Shown here: positions 47,900 through 59,257 of the stretch, in pieces | Layout of the letters: every line of letters begins with the position of its first letter | How positions within the stretch are numbered: the stretch's first letter is position 1 | NCBI GenBank assembly: GCA_015680685.1 | Contig: MNCI01010754.1 | Coordinates: forward strand, 289,117-353,116 | Length of the DNA stretch: 64,000 bases | Direction: 5' to 3' | Origin: Gnetum montanum | Lineage: Eukaryota; Streptophyta; Gnetopsida; Gnetales; Gnetaceae | Made by a program: the position numbers and the translations under genes | Notes under the pieces: generated by a model | The model's database searches: none | What the model was told of the DNA's origin: nothing | Seen by the model: only the letters and a program-made list of their open reading frames with translations

Positions 47900-49300
47900 A
47901 TCGAACTCTATGGTTATTGCCTTTCATCGGGCTATCCTGCTACTTTTGTATAAGTTGTTAGTGATAGCCCGGAGTATATTTCTTTTGCAAATTATGTTGG
48001 TTGTACTACGGAATAGGTAATGCCACCACTTTTTCAGTGTGAACACTAAGGCTAGGCAGTTCCTCTCCACTTTGTTGTATTTTGCATCATGAACTATTAG
48101 TGCATGACTCAGATAATACACTAGTATCTCAGAACCATTGTCTCGTTTCTAACATAGTAGTGTCGTGATAGATGTGTCGGAGGTGGTGAGGTAGATAAAG
48201 AAGGATTTATCCCTTTCTAGCAAATGCATAGTTGGGAGGTGTGAGAGTTCCTTCTTCAAGTCATCGTAGGCTTGTTGACACTAGGTTGTCCATTTGAAGT
48301 TAATCCCCTTCTTCAGAAGATGTTGCATGGGATGTAACTTGTTAGTCAACCTTGCTATAAACCTTCGAATGAATTTCACTCTACCTTGCAAACCATGTAA
48401 CTCCTTAAGGTTTTTGGGTGGTGCTAGATTGATGATGGCCTTGACTTTGTCAAGGTCCACCCGTATTTCAGCCTCCGATACTACAAACCCTAACATGCAT
48501 CTAGTTTTCACCCCGAAGATGCACTTCTAAGGATTGAGGAGTACGTTGTGCATTTGGCAGCATTTGAGGACTACCCTTAGATCATGTGGGTGATCAGCTA
48601 CCTCCTTGGACTTGACTACTATATCATCCACATAGTCATTTAATGTTTCTATGATTTAGTCATTGAAAATTTAAGTCATGGCCTACTGGTAGATTGCTCC
48701 AGTGTTCTTGAGCCCAAATGGCATCATGGTATAGCAAAAGGTCCCCCATGGGGTCATGAAGGTTGTTGACAGCTGGTGCTCTAGGTTAATGTAGATTTGG
48801 TTGTATCTAGAGAAACCATCCATGAAGGATAGTAGAGCATGGCTAGCCATGGTGTCAATGAGCTGATCAATGTTTGGAAGCAGGAAGTTGTCCTTGATCA
48901 TTCCCTTTTTCAAGTGTCGGAAGTCTATACAAATTTGTATTCTTCCAATTTTCTTTGAAACCATAGCAATGTTGGAAACCCACTTTGAATAGTTGACCAC
49001 GTGAATGAAACCTGCTTGGTATAGCTTGGTGATTTCATCCCTCATGGCTAGTATGATTTCTGGCTTAACTTTGTGAGCCTTCTGCTTGACTACCTTCATG
49101 TGTGGGTCTAGGATGATGTTGTGCTGAATTAGCCATGGATCTAGACCCAGCATGTCACTGTACAACCATGCGAAGACATCGATGTTTTCTTACAGAATCT
49201 TAGCTATGCTTTTATGTGTTTGTATGTCTAGGAGGGAGTTGAGTCTTAGCGTTTTGACCTTCCCCTTTTGACGTGGTCACAGGCGTCTCGACGAGAGGGT
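47900..49300 (-). pseudogene. pol: Element D reverse transcriptase and RNase H
   Basis: The open frame 49165-48683 (160 residues) starts at 'MYSDMLGLDPWLIQHN' and contains 'FIHVVNYSKWVSNIAMVSKK', 'IQICIDFRHLKK', 'LLSFMDGFSRYNQI' and 'TMMPFGLKN'. The catalytic YVDD is at about 48629-48640. The thumb follows with 'MLGFVVSEAEIRVD' and 'LKELHGLQGRVKFIRRFIA' (48511-48281). RNase H has 'LERDKSFFIYLTTSDTSI' and 'YNKVERNCLALVFTLKKWWH' (48121-47924). Four or more stops inactivate it. Confidence 0.85.
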
Positions 49301-49560
49301 CTTCGGTTACATATCTAGCCTCTAAGTCTAGGGCTTGGACTAGATGCTTGGGCCAATCTGGGGATGCTTCTAAGGCTGCTATAGTGCGAGTTGAGGTTGA
49401 CTCCTAGTCTATCATGTTGGTACTCAACTGTCTTGCGAGCTTGCCCTGTGGCCCTACTAACGTTAAAGGTGTGGAAACGTCGTGATGGGTTTCCATCTCT
49501 TGCTCGACCTACTAACATAAGATGAAAGCCTAGTTAAGAGGTGTCTATCGGTAGAGATTT
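49301..49560 (-). pseudogene. Element D region upstream of RT
   Basis: Frame 49518-49315 (67 residues) is R/S-rich, without a known domain. It is probably the protease-RT linker or the restart of pol after the antisense gene; I do not recognise it. Confidence 0.3.
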
Positions 49561-49619
49561 TGTGTAATGAAAATTTGCAAAGCAGCAATGAGATGTAACT
49601 TGCGAAGTGTGATGATGTA

Positions 49620-50090
49620 AAGATTGCAAGCTTGCGAGTTTAAGGTCATGGTGGACCGCCAAGGCACAAGAGCGTAGAACTGATAAAGGTGTAAAATTGC
49701 TAATGTAAAGTGTGAAGTTGTGTGACTGTCATTATGAAAATGCCCAAACTGCTAGTTTAATGTCATTTCAGAGTGCCAAATTGTGACATCCAAAAAAATA
49801 AAATAATAGTATGCGAAACAGGAAATTGCAAGTATGAGAAGTGCCAAACCGTCAATGCAAAAGTACAAACTACTGACATGAAAACACGAAACTACTAGAA
49901 ATTGTGACACTGCCCATGTGGAAGAAGATGTAAAAACCACCGGTGTAAGCATGTGGTGTTGTTAGTTTAATGTCATTGCGGACCGCTAGGGGTGCAACTA
50001 TGCTAGGGTTGCTTAGTTTGAGGTCTTTTAGGACCGGTCGTATTGCAATTGCCAGGATTACTAGTTTAAGGTCTTTTCAGACTCTTAATC
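49620..50090. repeat. Second block of the 'TAGTTTAAGGTC' repeat
   Basis: Units at about 49636, 49750, 49958, 50015 and 50068 ('gagtttaaggtcatggtgga', 'ctagtttaatgtcatttcag', 'ttagtttaatgtcattgcgg' and similar). They are spaced wider than at 45718-46012 but clearly of the same sequence family. They lie between RT and the promoter of the antisense gene. Confidence 0.55.
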
Positions 50091-50218
50091 AAAAACAAAT
50101 ATATTTTTTTTTTGGGAAGGCAAGTAGCTAGCTTTAAGCATGTTAAGGTTTTAATGCTAATAGTTCTACAATGGCGTAGTGAGCATGCTATGTTGTATGG
50201 TGTGCTCTGCATTAATCG

Positions 50219-50233
50219 GAGAGAGAGAGAGAG
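50219..50233. repeat. (GA)n microsatellite
   Basis: A short GAGAGA run about 30 bases upstream of the TATA box of the antisense gene. GA tracts are frequent in plant core promoters. Confidence 0.6.
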
Positions 50234-50261
50234 GCAAGTTTCCCCATCTTGTCATTACGAC

Positions 50262-50269
50262 TATAAATA
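50262..50269 (+). promoter_or_regulatory. TATA box of the antisense gene in element D
   Basis: TATAAATA in the context GACTATAAATAGGG. A transcription start about 30 bases downstream would give a leader of roughly 125 bases without long frames before the ATG at 50421. A CAT/GA-rich stretch precedes the box. Confidence 0.6.
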
Positions 50270-50420
50270 GGGGTTAAACCATGGTAATTTTTCCATTTTC
50301 ACCATAAGAGCGCAGAGCCCACATCAGAGCACAATTCAATTTCAGAGCGCGAAGCAATTGTGTTAATCGACTAGTAAGGCGAGTTTTTATAGCAAAAGGT
50401 GTAAATCTGCAAGCAGGACA

Positions 50421-53400
50421 ATGGCTCCTAAGACTCATTTGGCACTTTCAAGGGTTGATGAGGTGAAGAAGACCCTAGGGCATGTGCCACAAGTGCGTGT
50501 TGTGGCATGGAAGAGCACACTGTTGACCCAATAGGTTACTATGTCTCCTTCACTTTTTCATTTTGCTCTTTCTATTATTCTCTGCTCTTCTTTTGCATCC
50601 TATTTTTCTTGCGTCCATTCTTGGCTACCTATGTTTTCTGTGGTCACATCATTTCAGCCTTTGCATTGCCACTATCGCTCTCTTGGTCGTGGTAGATGCA
50701 TAAATGTTATGTCGTGATTGTATGCAAGGCCGCTGAAACTGCCACCGCTGTGGTTGTCATAACCGCAGCGGCGAGGGCAGTTTAAGTTGCTTGATCCTAG
50801 CATGCCATAACATAAAACCCTTGGGAAATCTAGGCCATGTGTGATGTGGCAACGTGACACATTTTTTATTACAGCATGTTGTCAATTTTTTTGTTGCTAT
50901 GCTAGGATTATTTGTATGTTTTTGCTATGCTAGGCTTTCACGCCCTTGCTACGCTATGTTCAAGTAGAGGATTATGCTACGCTATATACATGGACTACTA
51001 GATGTTGCTACATTGCATGTGTATTTCCTTTAAGTATGATGCTAACATTGGCTAATTATGTCGTGCAAGGTGGGGCCGAGGCCCAGGCTGATCATTTTGG
51101 AAATTAGAGGGGTCCTGTGCCATGTGAGCAGACCTATGGCCAATGCCCCTCCTCCCCAGATACGTATGGGAGAGCGAGGGGTCTAGTTCAAATAAGGGGT
51201 ACACAACTTCTTGCAATTCCTTCTTAACCACTGTAGTGTGATTGTTTGGTCTTCCCTAGAGGAGGAGGAGGCATCCAACATAACAAAAGCCATGTTGCCT
51301 ATGGCAAGTCGAGGCATTCTGAGGTTTTTTACCAACATGACAATCATGAGCAGGAAGGGAGAGGGATCTAGCCAATTCTCAACAGGGTTAAGGCATTTAG
51401 CCTAGATCTGGGACATGCCTGAATAGAGCTACTACCACCATTACAACACATTGTTCCTTGCACATTACATGGCAACGTGCTTTCAGAACCCACAGGGGAC
51501 TATCTATTGTGCTAGCAAGTGAGTTTTATAGCCTTGCTCCACTCTGTTGTGCAACGCTGGCCATATTCCCTGAATGCTAACAGTATGTGTTTTTCACAAG
51601 GTTCTTTATCAATGATGATGGGGTTCATGACCGATTGGGTCTGCTGGCTACAACACAGCTAGCCCTGCAAGAGTTCTCTTCTACCAAGAACCTATGAGCA
51701 GGTGTGATCAGTCAGTGTGAGGGAGAATACCATACCTACCCAAGCATGTTTCATGTTCCCTACAATTAGTGTAAGGAGAAAGGTTGGCTGGATAATGAGT
51801 GGGTAGAACCCTTCAAGCTGGTCACGGTTGAAAAAGCTATGGTTGAACTCCCACTATTCCCATTACCATATAAACTCGGTGGGTCAAACAGTAAGTGTCG
51901 CATGCTCAAGTGTTTTTGAAATCCTTGTATTTCTTGCATCATCATGCTAAGCATGTTTTGTGAAAATTGTTGTAGGGGCAAAGAGGCCTCAGGAGGTGAT
52001 GGTGGTAATCGCTGAGATGTAGGGGGCAAACATCTACTTCAAATATGGCTTAGTAGAAGCAAGACAATGCTAGTTAGACTAGGGGGCCTCAGACTCCTTG
52101 GTCAAGAATGTCCAACAAGTAGGGCTTATGGATCTATTCATGGCCCTGAATCTGAGTGTTCCTGCCGCTAAGATTCTTTCTCTGGTCAACTCCTTCTCTG
52201 AGAGGATAGGGCATTTTCGCATGCATGTACAAGGTGTGCAGGTGGTCATTGAAATCAATGACCAACTATTTACGGACCTGTTCGGTGTTCCTACCAACAA
52301 CGTCCTCATAGGATCAAAGAGTAAGAAGGAGTTAACCCTTTAGAAGAAGGATATCCAGGAGTGGTTGGGGCTTCTTAAGGAGCAAAAAGGGCTCCCCATG
52401 GATAAGCTTAAGGATGGCCCTGCCATGGAGATTTACCTGGTCTTTCATACCCATGCATTCCCCTAACTGATTACCCAAGGAAAGGTCCTAGGACTTGAGT
52501 AGGCCTGGATAATGCAGGAGGTTATGGAAGAAGGGACCTATTACAATTGGGCCAGCTTCCTATGTAAGGGCTTGCAAGAAGAGATTTTGGGACTCCATCA
52601 AAAAATGGAGTCCCACTCCAACATACACTATGCCTTCTACATAGGCTATCTGAAGCGTTTCATGGAGTTTCTAGTGGTTCAAGAAGATGGAGTCTGGGCC
52701 ATGCAAAATCGCAACCAGATTTCCAAACCATGGATTCACCAAATCTTCCATATCACATGAGCCCAAGATCCCCCGAAAATAATCAGGGAGTCATTGTCTG
52801 TAACAACCAAGGATCAAGTGGCTCGCAGCATTCATGACTAGGAGAGCGTGGGAGAGACTCCCCCTGCTATATCCGATAGCATGATGAGGGGGGGGCATCT
52901 CATAGCTGAGACTATGCCCAAGGAATTGCGAAGGAAGAGACCTCTCCTAGCCAAGGAAACACTTCATGTGGAGGAAGAGGAGGGACAAAGATTGTAGCTT
53001 AAGCTACAGAGGATGCAACCCCCCCATTAGTAAATGCTTTCGTGTAATTCTTACTTTTCTATTGTTTTCTATGCTATGTTGCACTAGGCGGTGTAGTGTA
53101 GCGTAGCATCTACTTTAAGCTAATTTGTTTTGGATCGATGCAAATATGCTTCTTTGCTAGCAGAGGAAGAAGAAGAAGATGAAGAAGGCACTAAGGAAGT
53201 GTTGGCCCTTAAGACGAGGGTGACGAATGATGATACGGAGGCCCCAGTTTTGGAGGAAAGGGCCCTGGTCAAAAATAAGGGAGCTCTTGCTTCTGGGGCA
53301 GGGGCTCTTGTCATTAGGGAGCCTCCTCCTACCAATGAAGAGGCACCTCCCTTGAATAAGAAAGACACTAGTCTCCTAAAAGGAAAGGCACCAACACATG

Positions 53401-54834
53401 AGGAAGGGGCTCGTATGGACTTGGCAGGGCCCTCCACCAAGGCTACCGCCATCGTCTCTCCTTAGCAAGAAGAAAGATCACAGCCAGATGTTGGTGAGTT
53501 TGGTGATACGTCTACCTTATTGTAGTACATTTTGGCCATTTCTGATATGCTTAGTCATATAATAGGTGCTACTGCTAATGCCGTAGGACCCCCTCTAATT
53601 CGTGCGGAGTCAGCTAAGATCCCTAACAAGTTTACATTCATGTTGACATGATGAAATGCCTTTAGTAGGTGGACCATGACATGGGTAAGTAGTAGTATTA
53701 AATGCTCATATGTTGTTATGCTAAACATTTTTTGAGTTCATTGATTTTTCTATGCTAACACAATTGTTATGCTCTCTGAGTTGAAGTAGCCTCTCGGCTG
53801 AAATGGGACTCGGCACGACCTATGAAAGTTGGTGCCATGCCTACACTCTCACCTAATGTGACCAAGGTGCCTCATTGCACATTTGACGAGGCTTATGAGT
53901 GCATCTTGCAATTGGCATGCTCTCTGTGGGAGTATAAGCATATCAACGAGGACCTGTGGAAACGGGTCCAAAGGGCTGAAGAAAGAGAGGCCGACCTGGT
54001 CACTAAGGTGTAGGATCTCAGGTCGAGGAACGAGTTCCTCGTAACCCATAACCCTGATGCTGAGGACTGGCGTAAGGCTGTAGAAGACTATGCCAGATTT
54101 TGGACCATTGTGCATCAAAACATTGAATCTACTCATGAGATAATCGAAGAATAGATGTGGATAGACTTACTAGCCCAAAAGTGTCAAGACATGAAAGATA
54201 TCAGCACCAAGGTTTTCGAATGGGAGCGAACCCAGAGAAACCACAAACATGTGTACAAGCTGGAGAATGACACCCATCGAAAACTATACAAAGATGTTGC
54301 TATGGAGGCATTCACATATGAAGCATTCATGAATTCCATCGACACTTCTAAGGCCTATGCTAAGTTCAAAGAGCAGGTAAAGGTTACAGAATCTCCTGAC
54401 TTGAAAGTGGACCTTCCTACAGGAGAAAGCGCAACCACCTCCCTTTCCTCAGGACCTCTAAGATGGATGTTTGTGGAAAGGGAGAGAGCCACTACTACGA
54501 ATGATGAACCTAGGAATAGGCGTTGGATGAACATCACGATAGAGGAGGTCTGGCATCGCCTCATGCTCGATCTAGACCGAATACCCTTTGAGACTGACGC
54601 AGGTCCCTCTCAACTTAGTCACTTTACTTTGTAGATGCTCATGCTATGTTATAGTTTGAGTTTATTGCCCTAACTAACTACTTCATTCCTATGATGCAGG
54701 CTCCAGATGAGGGTGCAAGGCCCATAGAGGGAGGGAATGAAGAACTGGCAGAAGGCAATGCAGGGGAGGATGATGCACATGTAGATGAAGTAGAGGCAAG
54801 TGGTGAGGACGATGCAAATAGAGACAACCCATGA
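50421..54834 (+). pseudogene. Antisense multi-exon gene inside element D, plant-transposon-domain-like (mildly broken)
   Basis: The likely exons are 50421-~50530, 51070-51518, 51601-51890, 51976-53029, 53161-53684, 53790-54630 and 54700-54834. The best splice sites are donors CAAGTGAGT (51519), CAGTAAGTG (51891) and GGGTAAGT (53685), and acceptors TTTTCACAAG (51600), TTTGCTAG (53160) and GATGCAG (54699). Exon 1 begins MAPKTHLALSRVDEVKKTL. Exon 4 holds a globular domain ('LMDLFMALNLSVPAAKIL', 'VQVVIEINDQLFTDLFGVP', 'MEIYLVFHTHAFP'). Exon 5 is acidic and repetitive; exon 6 is helical ('CILQLACSLWEYKHINEDLW' and 'FEWERTQRNHKHVYKLEND'); exon 7 is acidic and ends at a TGA. Joined coding length is about 3.4 kb, with isolated in-frame stops (for example the TAGs after 50525 and 52340), so this copy is inactive. 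It runs against gag-pol. Function unknown. Confidence 0.6.
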
Positions 54835-54926
54835 CAACATGGGATTTTTTTTTGAAATTTTTGAAGTTTTGAAATGTTGAAATTTTGTAAAAGTTTCACA
54901 AACATTACCAACAGGCGAAAGTTTTG

Positions 54927-54932
54927 AATAAA
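54927..54932 (+). terminator. Poly(A) signal of the antisense gene
   Basis: AATAAA 93 bases after the stop codon of the antisense gene, preceded by T-rich sequence (54845-54895). Spacing is normal for a plant 3' untranslated region. Confidence 0.5.
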
Positions 54933-55007
54933 ATGAAAGACCTTAGAAAAGAAATTGATTTTTCATTAACCTGTGTATCATGTAAAGTTTTCATGCTTTC
55001 ATATGCT

Positions 55008-55290
55008 ATTTTTAGGTCATTTTGAACCATTGCATAACATGCTAGAAGGATTATAAGTTAACAAAGCGAAAATCAACAATACTAGTTTTAGGCCATTTCG
55101 GGCCATTGCCAAAAGAGATAGTACATGAACAAAGAAAAAATTGATGATGCTAGTTTTAGGCCATTTTGAGCCATAGCATAGCATGCCAGAAGGACGGCAT
55201 GTTAACAAAGCAGAAAGCAACGATGCTAGTTTTAGGCCATTTGAGGCCATAGCGTAGCATGCCAAAAGGACAGCATGTTAACGAAGCAAA
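55008..55290. repeat. Tandem repeat with 'GCTAGTTTTAGGCCATTT', period about 67-76 bp
   Basis: Four units beginning near 55009, 55085, 55152 and 55227, each with 'ttttaggccatttngngcca', 'agcatgcc-agaaggac' and 'gttaacaaagc'. It lies between the 3' end of the antisense gene and the protease. Confidence 0.7.
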
Positions 55291-55329
55291 GAAGTGACAA
55301 ATGTACAAGGGATGGAAACTGGGCAGGAA

Positions 55330-56000
55330 GCGGTAGGGTTGCTACGATATGCATAGCTACCTCTTGATCCATCATGGGTTCATTGGAATGTGAGGCCGAG
55401 GTGTTTTGCCAAGGCCCTCGTTCACATCATCGTCCTCTGCTTGGAAGGGCAACTCAACCCATTCATTTTTGATTTGGGAGTCAGCTCACTGGGTCGATCC
55501 TTCCATTGGATGGTTCATGCATGCATGAGTAGGAGCCTCACTCTCAGAGGTTGTGACCTCTAAGCCCTGCTCCATGTCTACGTTACTGATTGCTTGCATC
55601 GCTACTTTGTCACCACGGATTACCACCTCCCTGCCTGCATATGGTAAGTGGATTTCCTAGTGTATAGGTGAGGAGACAGCTCTAAGTTGCGCTAACCATG
55701 ATCTTTCCAAGATCAGGTTAAACCTAGGCATTTCCTTGACCATGATGAATGTTGCATCTATGAAGAATTGGTCCCCTGCTACGAAGTCTATGTGAGCTGT
55801 GCCTTTCACTAGGATGCGTGCCCCATTGAAGGACCTCAGACACGATGTCATTGTGTGTTTGATTTGGTCGACCAATCCCAACTTGTCCACAATAGGGAAG
55901 GGAATGACTTTTGTGGCAGCCCCATCATCAATGTGTACCCTTCAGATCCAATGTTGGCCGACCCAAATTGTGATGAAGAGAGACACTGTAGTCACCTGAC
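55330..56000 (-). pseudogene. Element D aspartic protease
   Basis: Reads 'VHIDDGAATKVIPFPIVDKL' at about 55935 (D-G-A in the active site; Tat proteases have a D-G-S/A type), then 'SFNGARILVKGTAHIDFVAG' and 'FIMVKEMPRFNLILERSWL'. The fold is covered by a 77-residue open frame (55890-55657). It continues in frame to an acidic tail that ends near 55330. Confidence 0.65.
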
Positions 56001-56879
56001 CCCCTTCAAGATCTTCCCTAATGGCATCATTACTGAAAGTCAATTGAGGTTTCAAAGACTACACGGTTACGGAGGGAAGCATGACAAAATGAATCTCTTT
56101 CTCTTCTGCTGGCATGTTCTTGTCGACCGGAACCATCATTAACATGTGAATTAGAGCCTCTCGATGGGGTACAAATGTCATGATTAGGTTGTACAAGCTT
56201 AGTGTAGCATTTTTCTACTTTAGAGCTTGCTTGACCTCGGTGAGGGCATCTAGAAGGTCTTGGCCATCCCCTTGTTTGACACTTTCCTCCTCTTCGATTC
56301 ATCCTAGAAGATGAATCTCCTGAGGAGAGGTGACTTCGGATCTGGGTTCAAATCCTTGTTAGCAGGGTGATGCAGGCTACGTAGTCATGTCGACCTTCGT
56401 CTTTGGGGGTGAAGGTGTAGATGCAAGGGACGAAGACGTAGACTTGTGGATACCCTTGACAGTACCTCCCTTTGACATCTCACCAACCAAGTGGACTTCT
56501 TGCCTTGCGAGGTGAGGAGGTTGTTCAGCTTTGTTGCACAAGATAGGGGCCATCAAAGGCATTAGCCCCCTGATGACAAATGGAGCTAGAGGTGTTAACT
56601 AACAGGACCACGTGGCTTCACTAACAAGTGGCTCAAAGGTGGATGCCCATGGTGGGACTTTCACAACGAATTACTGCTGTGAGCTTGGACCAATCACTGG
56701 TGCCACTGGTGCACTATGCTAAGGCACATAGACCATGAATGGTTGTTGGGGTGGCCTGGGATCACTGTCAATGCCAATAGAATTAATGACGTAATTGGCA
56801 TTGTTGGTCTTGAGGGGATCTATGTAGATGTACATAGGTTGGTTTTTAGGGTGTACTGGGTTGCTTTCATCCAACACCA
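56001..56879 (-). pseudogene. Element D gag-protease linker
   Basis: Continues the gag-pro polyprotein with 'ADPLKTNNANYVINSIGI'-like and 'PPHLARQEVHLVGEMSKGG' segments (56562-56377) and 'HREALIHMLMMVPVDKNMPA' just before the protease. The last piece has a match in element E at 63288-63400, so the linker was conserved within the lineage. Confidence 0.5.
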
Positions 56880-59185
56880 GTTTTCTCTGGTCAATTAATC
56901 TTTGGATGTCATCCTATAATGCCAGATAATAATCTATGTTGTGAGCACACTGTTGCTGGTAATCACAAAACTTTTCTAGCCTAAAACTCCTAGGAACTAG
57001 AGGCTCATTTGGCAGAGCCAAAGAGGGATTCCTAAGGATCTCGTAGTAGCATTGATATCTTATGTTTGCCTCTTCTGACATCTACTTATGTTGGATGTAT
57101 CCCACTACCAGCAGTTGCTTCAGAAGCTCTAAAGGCTTTAGAGGTAGCGGGGTGTACTTTGAGCAATCTTTGCGCTTAGAGTTGAGTTTGGGTTGTGCAG
57201 ATGTCTTGGGTGTACGTGTAGCAGGTTGCGGCACATGGCCCTATTTGGATGCGGGGTTAGCTATGGTTATGGTAGGTTTCTTGCTACTCTTGCTACCACT
57301 GCTACTAGGTTTGGGCTTGGCCTTGGTTGCCACAGTGGCCACTGTGGTTGTTGGGGCCTTACCCTTGTCCTTTTTTGGGAAGGTGTTTTTGTAAGTGATG
57401 TAGACCAGGTCTTTGCTTTCCTTGGCCACATCCTGTATGCTCTTCTTCTAAGCAAAAGCCTAGCTAAGAGAGCGAGGAGTAAGGTAGTACAGTTTATACT
57501 TGATGAAGTTATTAACTACACCCTTAAAGATGGCCAGCAAGTGGGCCTCCGCAATGGGCTGGAAAATTTCGTTAAAGGTTACGCTCCAACATTGAATGAA
57601 CTTTTGGACTGGTTCTAGTAGGTCTTGCTTTACACTCATCAACTAATGTAGCATGGTTTCTAGCTTAAAGTTGTACTTGAAGTGCATCACAAACTGGGTC
57701 AGTAGCTCTTCCAAAGTTGTTATGGATGAGCGTGGCAATGCACGATACCAATCTAGGGCTTTCCCAGCTAGGGACATGGTGAAGACATGAATGATCATGT
57801 GCGGCCATTGTTGTAATAGCAAAGACTCAGACCGAAGGTGACAAGATGTGCATTGGGATCTCCCTCCCCATCGTACTTCATGAAATGTGGAAGAGACATC
57901 CCTAGGGGTAACGTTAAAGTAGGGATTGCGGGGCTGATGGGGTTGTCCTGGTAAAAGTCCATGACTTGTACCATGTCGGACCCAACAACTTTGAGGCATT
58001 TTATTTTCTCAGTGAGGGTTTCGATGAGCTGAAATGCTTGGTCCAGAACCAATGATGTTGTAGATGATTAAGGGGCTATGGAGGTAGCTCCCACCTATGG
58101 CATGGCAGGGGCGATGGTATGACCCATTGGCGGTACCACCGCGACAACCCCCACTAGTGGTGCAGCCTATGTTGTCCACCACCCGACAAGTGGTGTTGTT
58201 AAGGTGGCGACCATGGGTTGGATCGCTGGATAGACTGCTTGTGTCACCAGTAGCATAGACCATGGCCTAGTGTTGGGTTGCAGCATCTATGAGGCTTTGT
58301 GTATTTGAGAGAAAACGTAGTGAGACATCTATGACTGCTGCGGGGTAGGTAGAGAAGCAAATGGGGCCCACCATGTAGATGGGCAAGGACCCGGCACAGT
58401 GGGTGGAATTGACGTGAATGTAGGAATGGAGGAAGAAGTTGCATATGTTTGTATGGTATGGTATGAAAATGTGGCAGGGTAGCCATGGTTGGCATATTAT
58501 GTGCCATAGAAATAGACTACTAAATATCTTGCAAAGGAATAGTAGCTTTGAATGGAATAGACGAAACAGGCGAAGGTGGGAATTGAAACACCGCAGGATT
58601 GGTATGGCTACCCATAGCAACTGTAATCGCAGGTTGTGGAAGCGTAGGCCTAATTACAAAGGGAGTGATAAGAGATGATGGCTTAGCCTAGAAGGACTGG
58701 GTAGGAAGGATAGGAGCGGGATCGGTTGGACCTCCCTCGTCCGATTGGGAATTGAGTTCCTCCTTCCTATCTTGGAAAGCGTCATCTTGGTTGGACATTG
58801 TGTCCTGTTGCTCCCTAAGCCTAGCCAACTAGATTAGTTGGTCTAAAATCCTTTGGTACGCTTGTGTTAAAGGTAAAGAAATGCTGGGAGTAGGGAAAAT
58901 TTCCTTCCCATTGCAGTAAGCGAACTTGAAGCTATGTTTTTGTTCGAGTTTGTGTAAATCCAAGGGTAGATTTTCCTACACCTTTGCACAAAGGAAGCTG
59001 TAACGTTCATTATGCTAGGCCAATCCCTCAGGTCCTCAATTTTGGACTCTAAGAGATCAATGTGTTTCCAGTATGGGGTTCAGTAGTTGTTTAGCACCAG
59101 TAGTGCCTTGAACCATGATGGGGTCTTCAACGTTGAAGGGAACTTCCATGTTGAAGGCATTGAGAGCAATAGTTGAAAAAGCCAT
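56880..59185 (-). pseudogene. gag: Element D gag with zinc-finger-like motif
   Basis: Starts MAFSTIALNAFNMEVPF at 59185, the first ATG in a good frame after the leader array. A proline-rich middle (58700-58250) and a helical 'AFQLIETLTEKIKCLK' precede the capsid core 'VMDFYQDNPISPAIPTL', 'SLPHFMKYDGEGDPNAHLV', 'MSLAGKALDWYRALP' and 'LLTQFVMHFKYNF' (58052-57643). A second core part follows with 'LLAIFKGVVNNFIKYKLYYL'. Basic 'KKDKGKAPTTTVATVATKAK' and a C-x2-type remnant 'KFCDYQQQCAHNIDYYLAL' (near 56960) close the gag. Two or three frame changes and several stops occur. Confidence 0.75.
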
Positions 59186-59257
59186 TGTAAGCTGATTAAT
59201 TTGGCAAAAGAGCACAACAAGTGCAAAAAGAACAAAGAGACTGAAAAGAAACAACAA

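Noticed and set aside
53120-53452. 110-residue minus-strand frame rich in serine and alanine
   Set aside because: It is antisense to exon 5 of the antisense gene; its serine run is the complement of the glutamate codons there.
57062-57618. Plus-strand frames of 110 and 141 residues, leucine/valine- and glycine-rich
   Set aside because: They are shadows of the basic lysine/threonine-rich gag segment on the minus strand, which matches the gag of element E and of Tat relatives.
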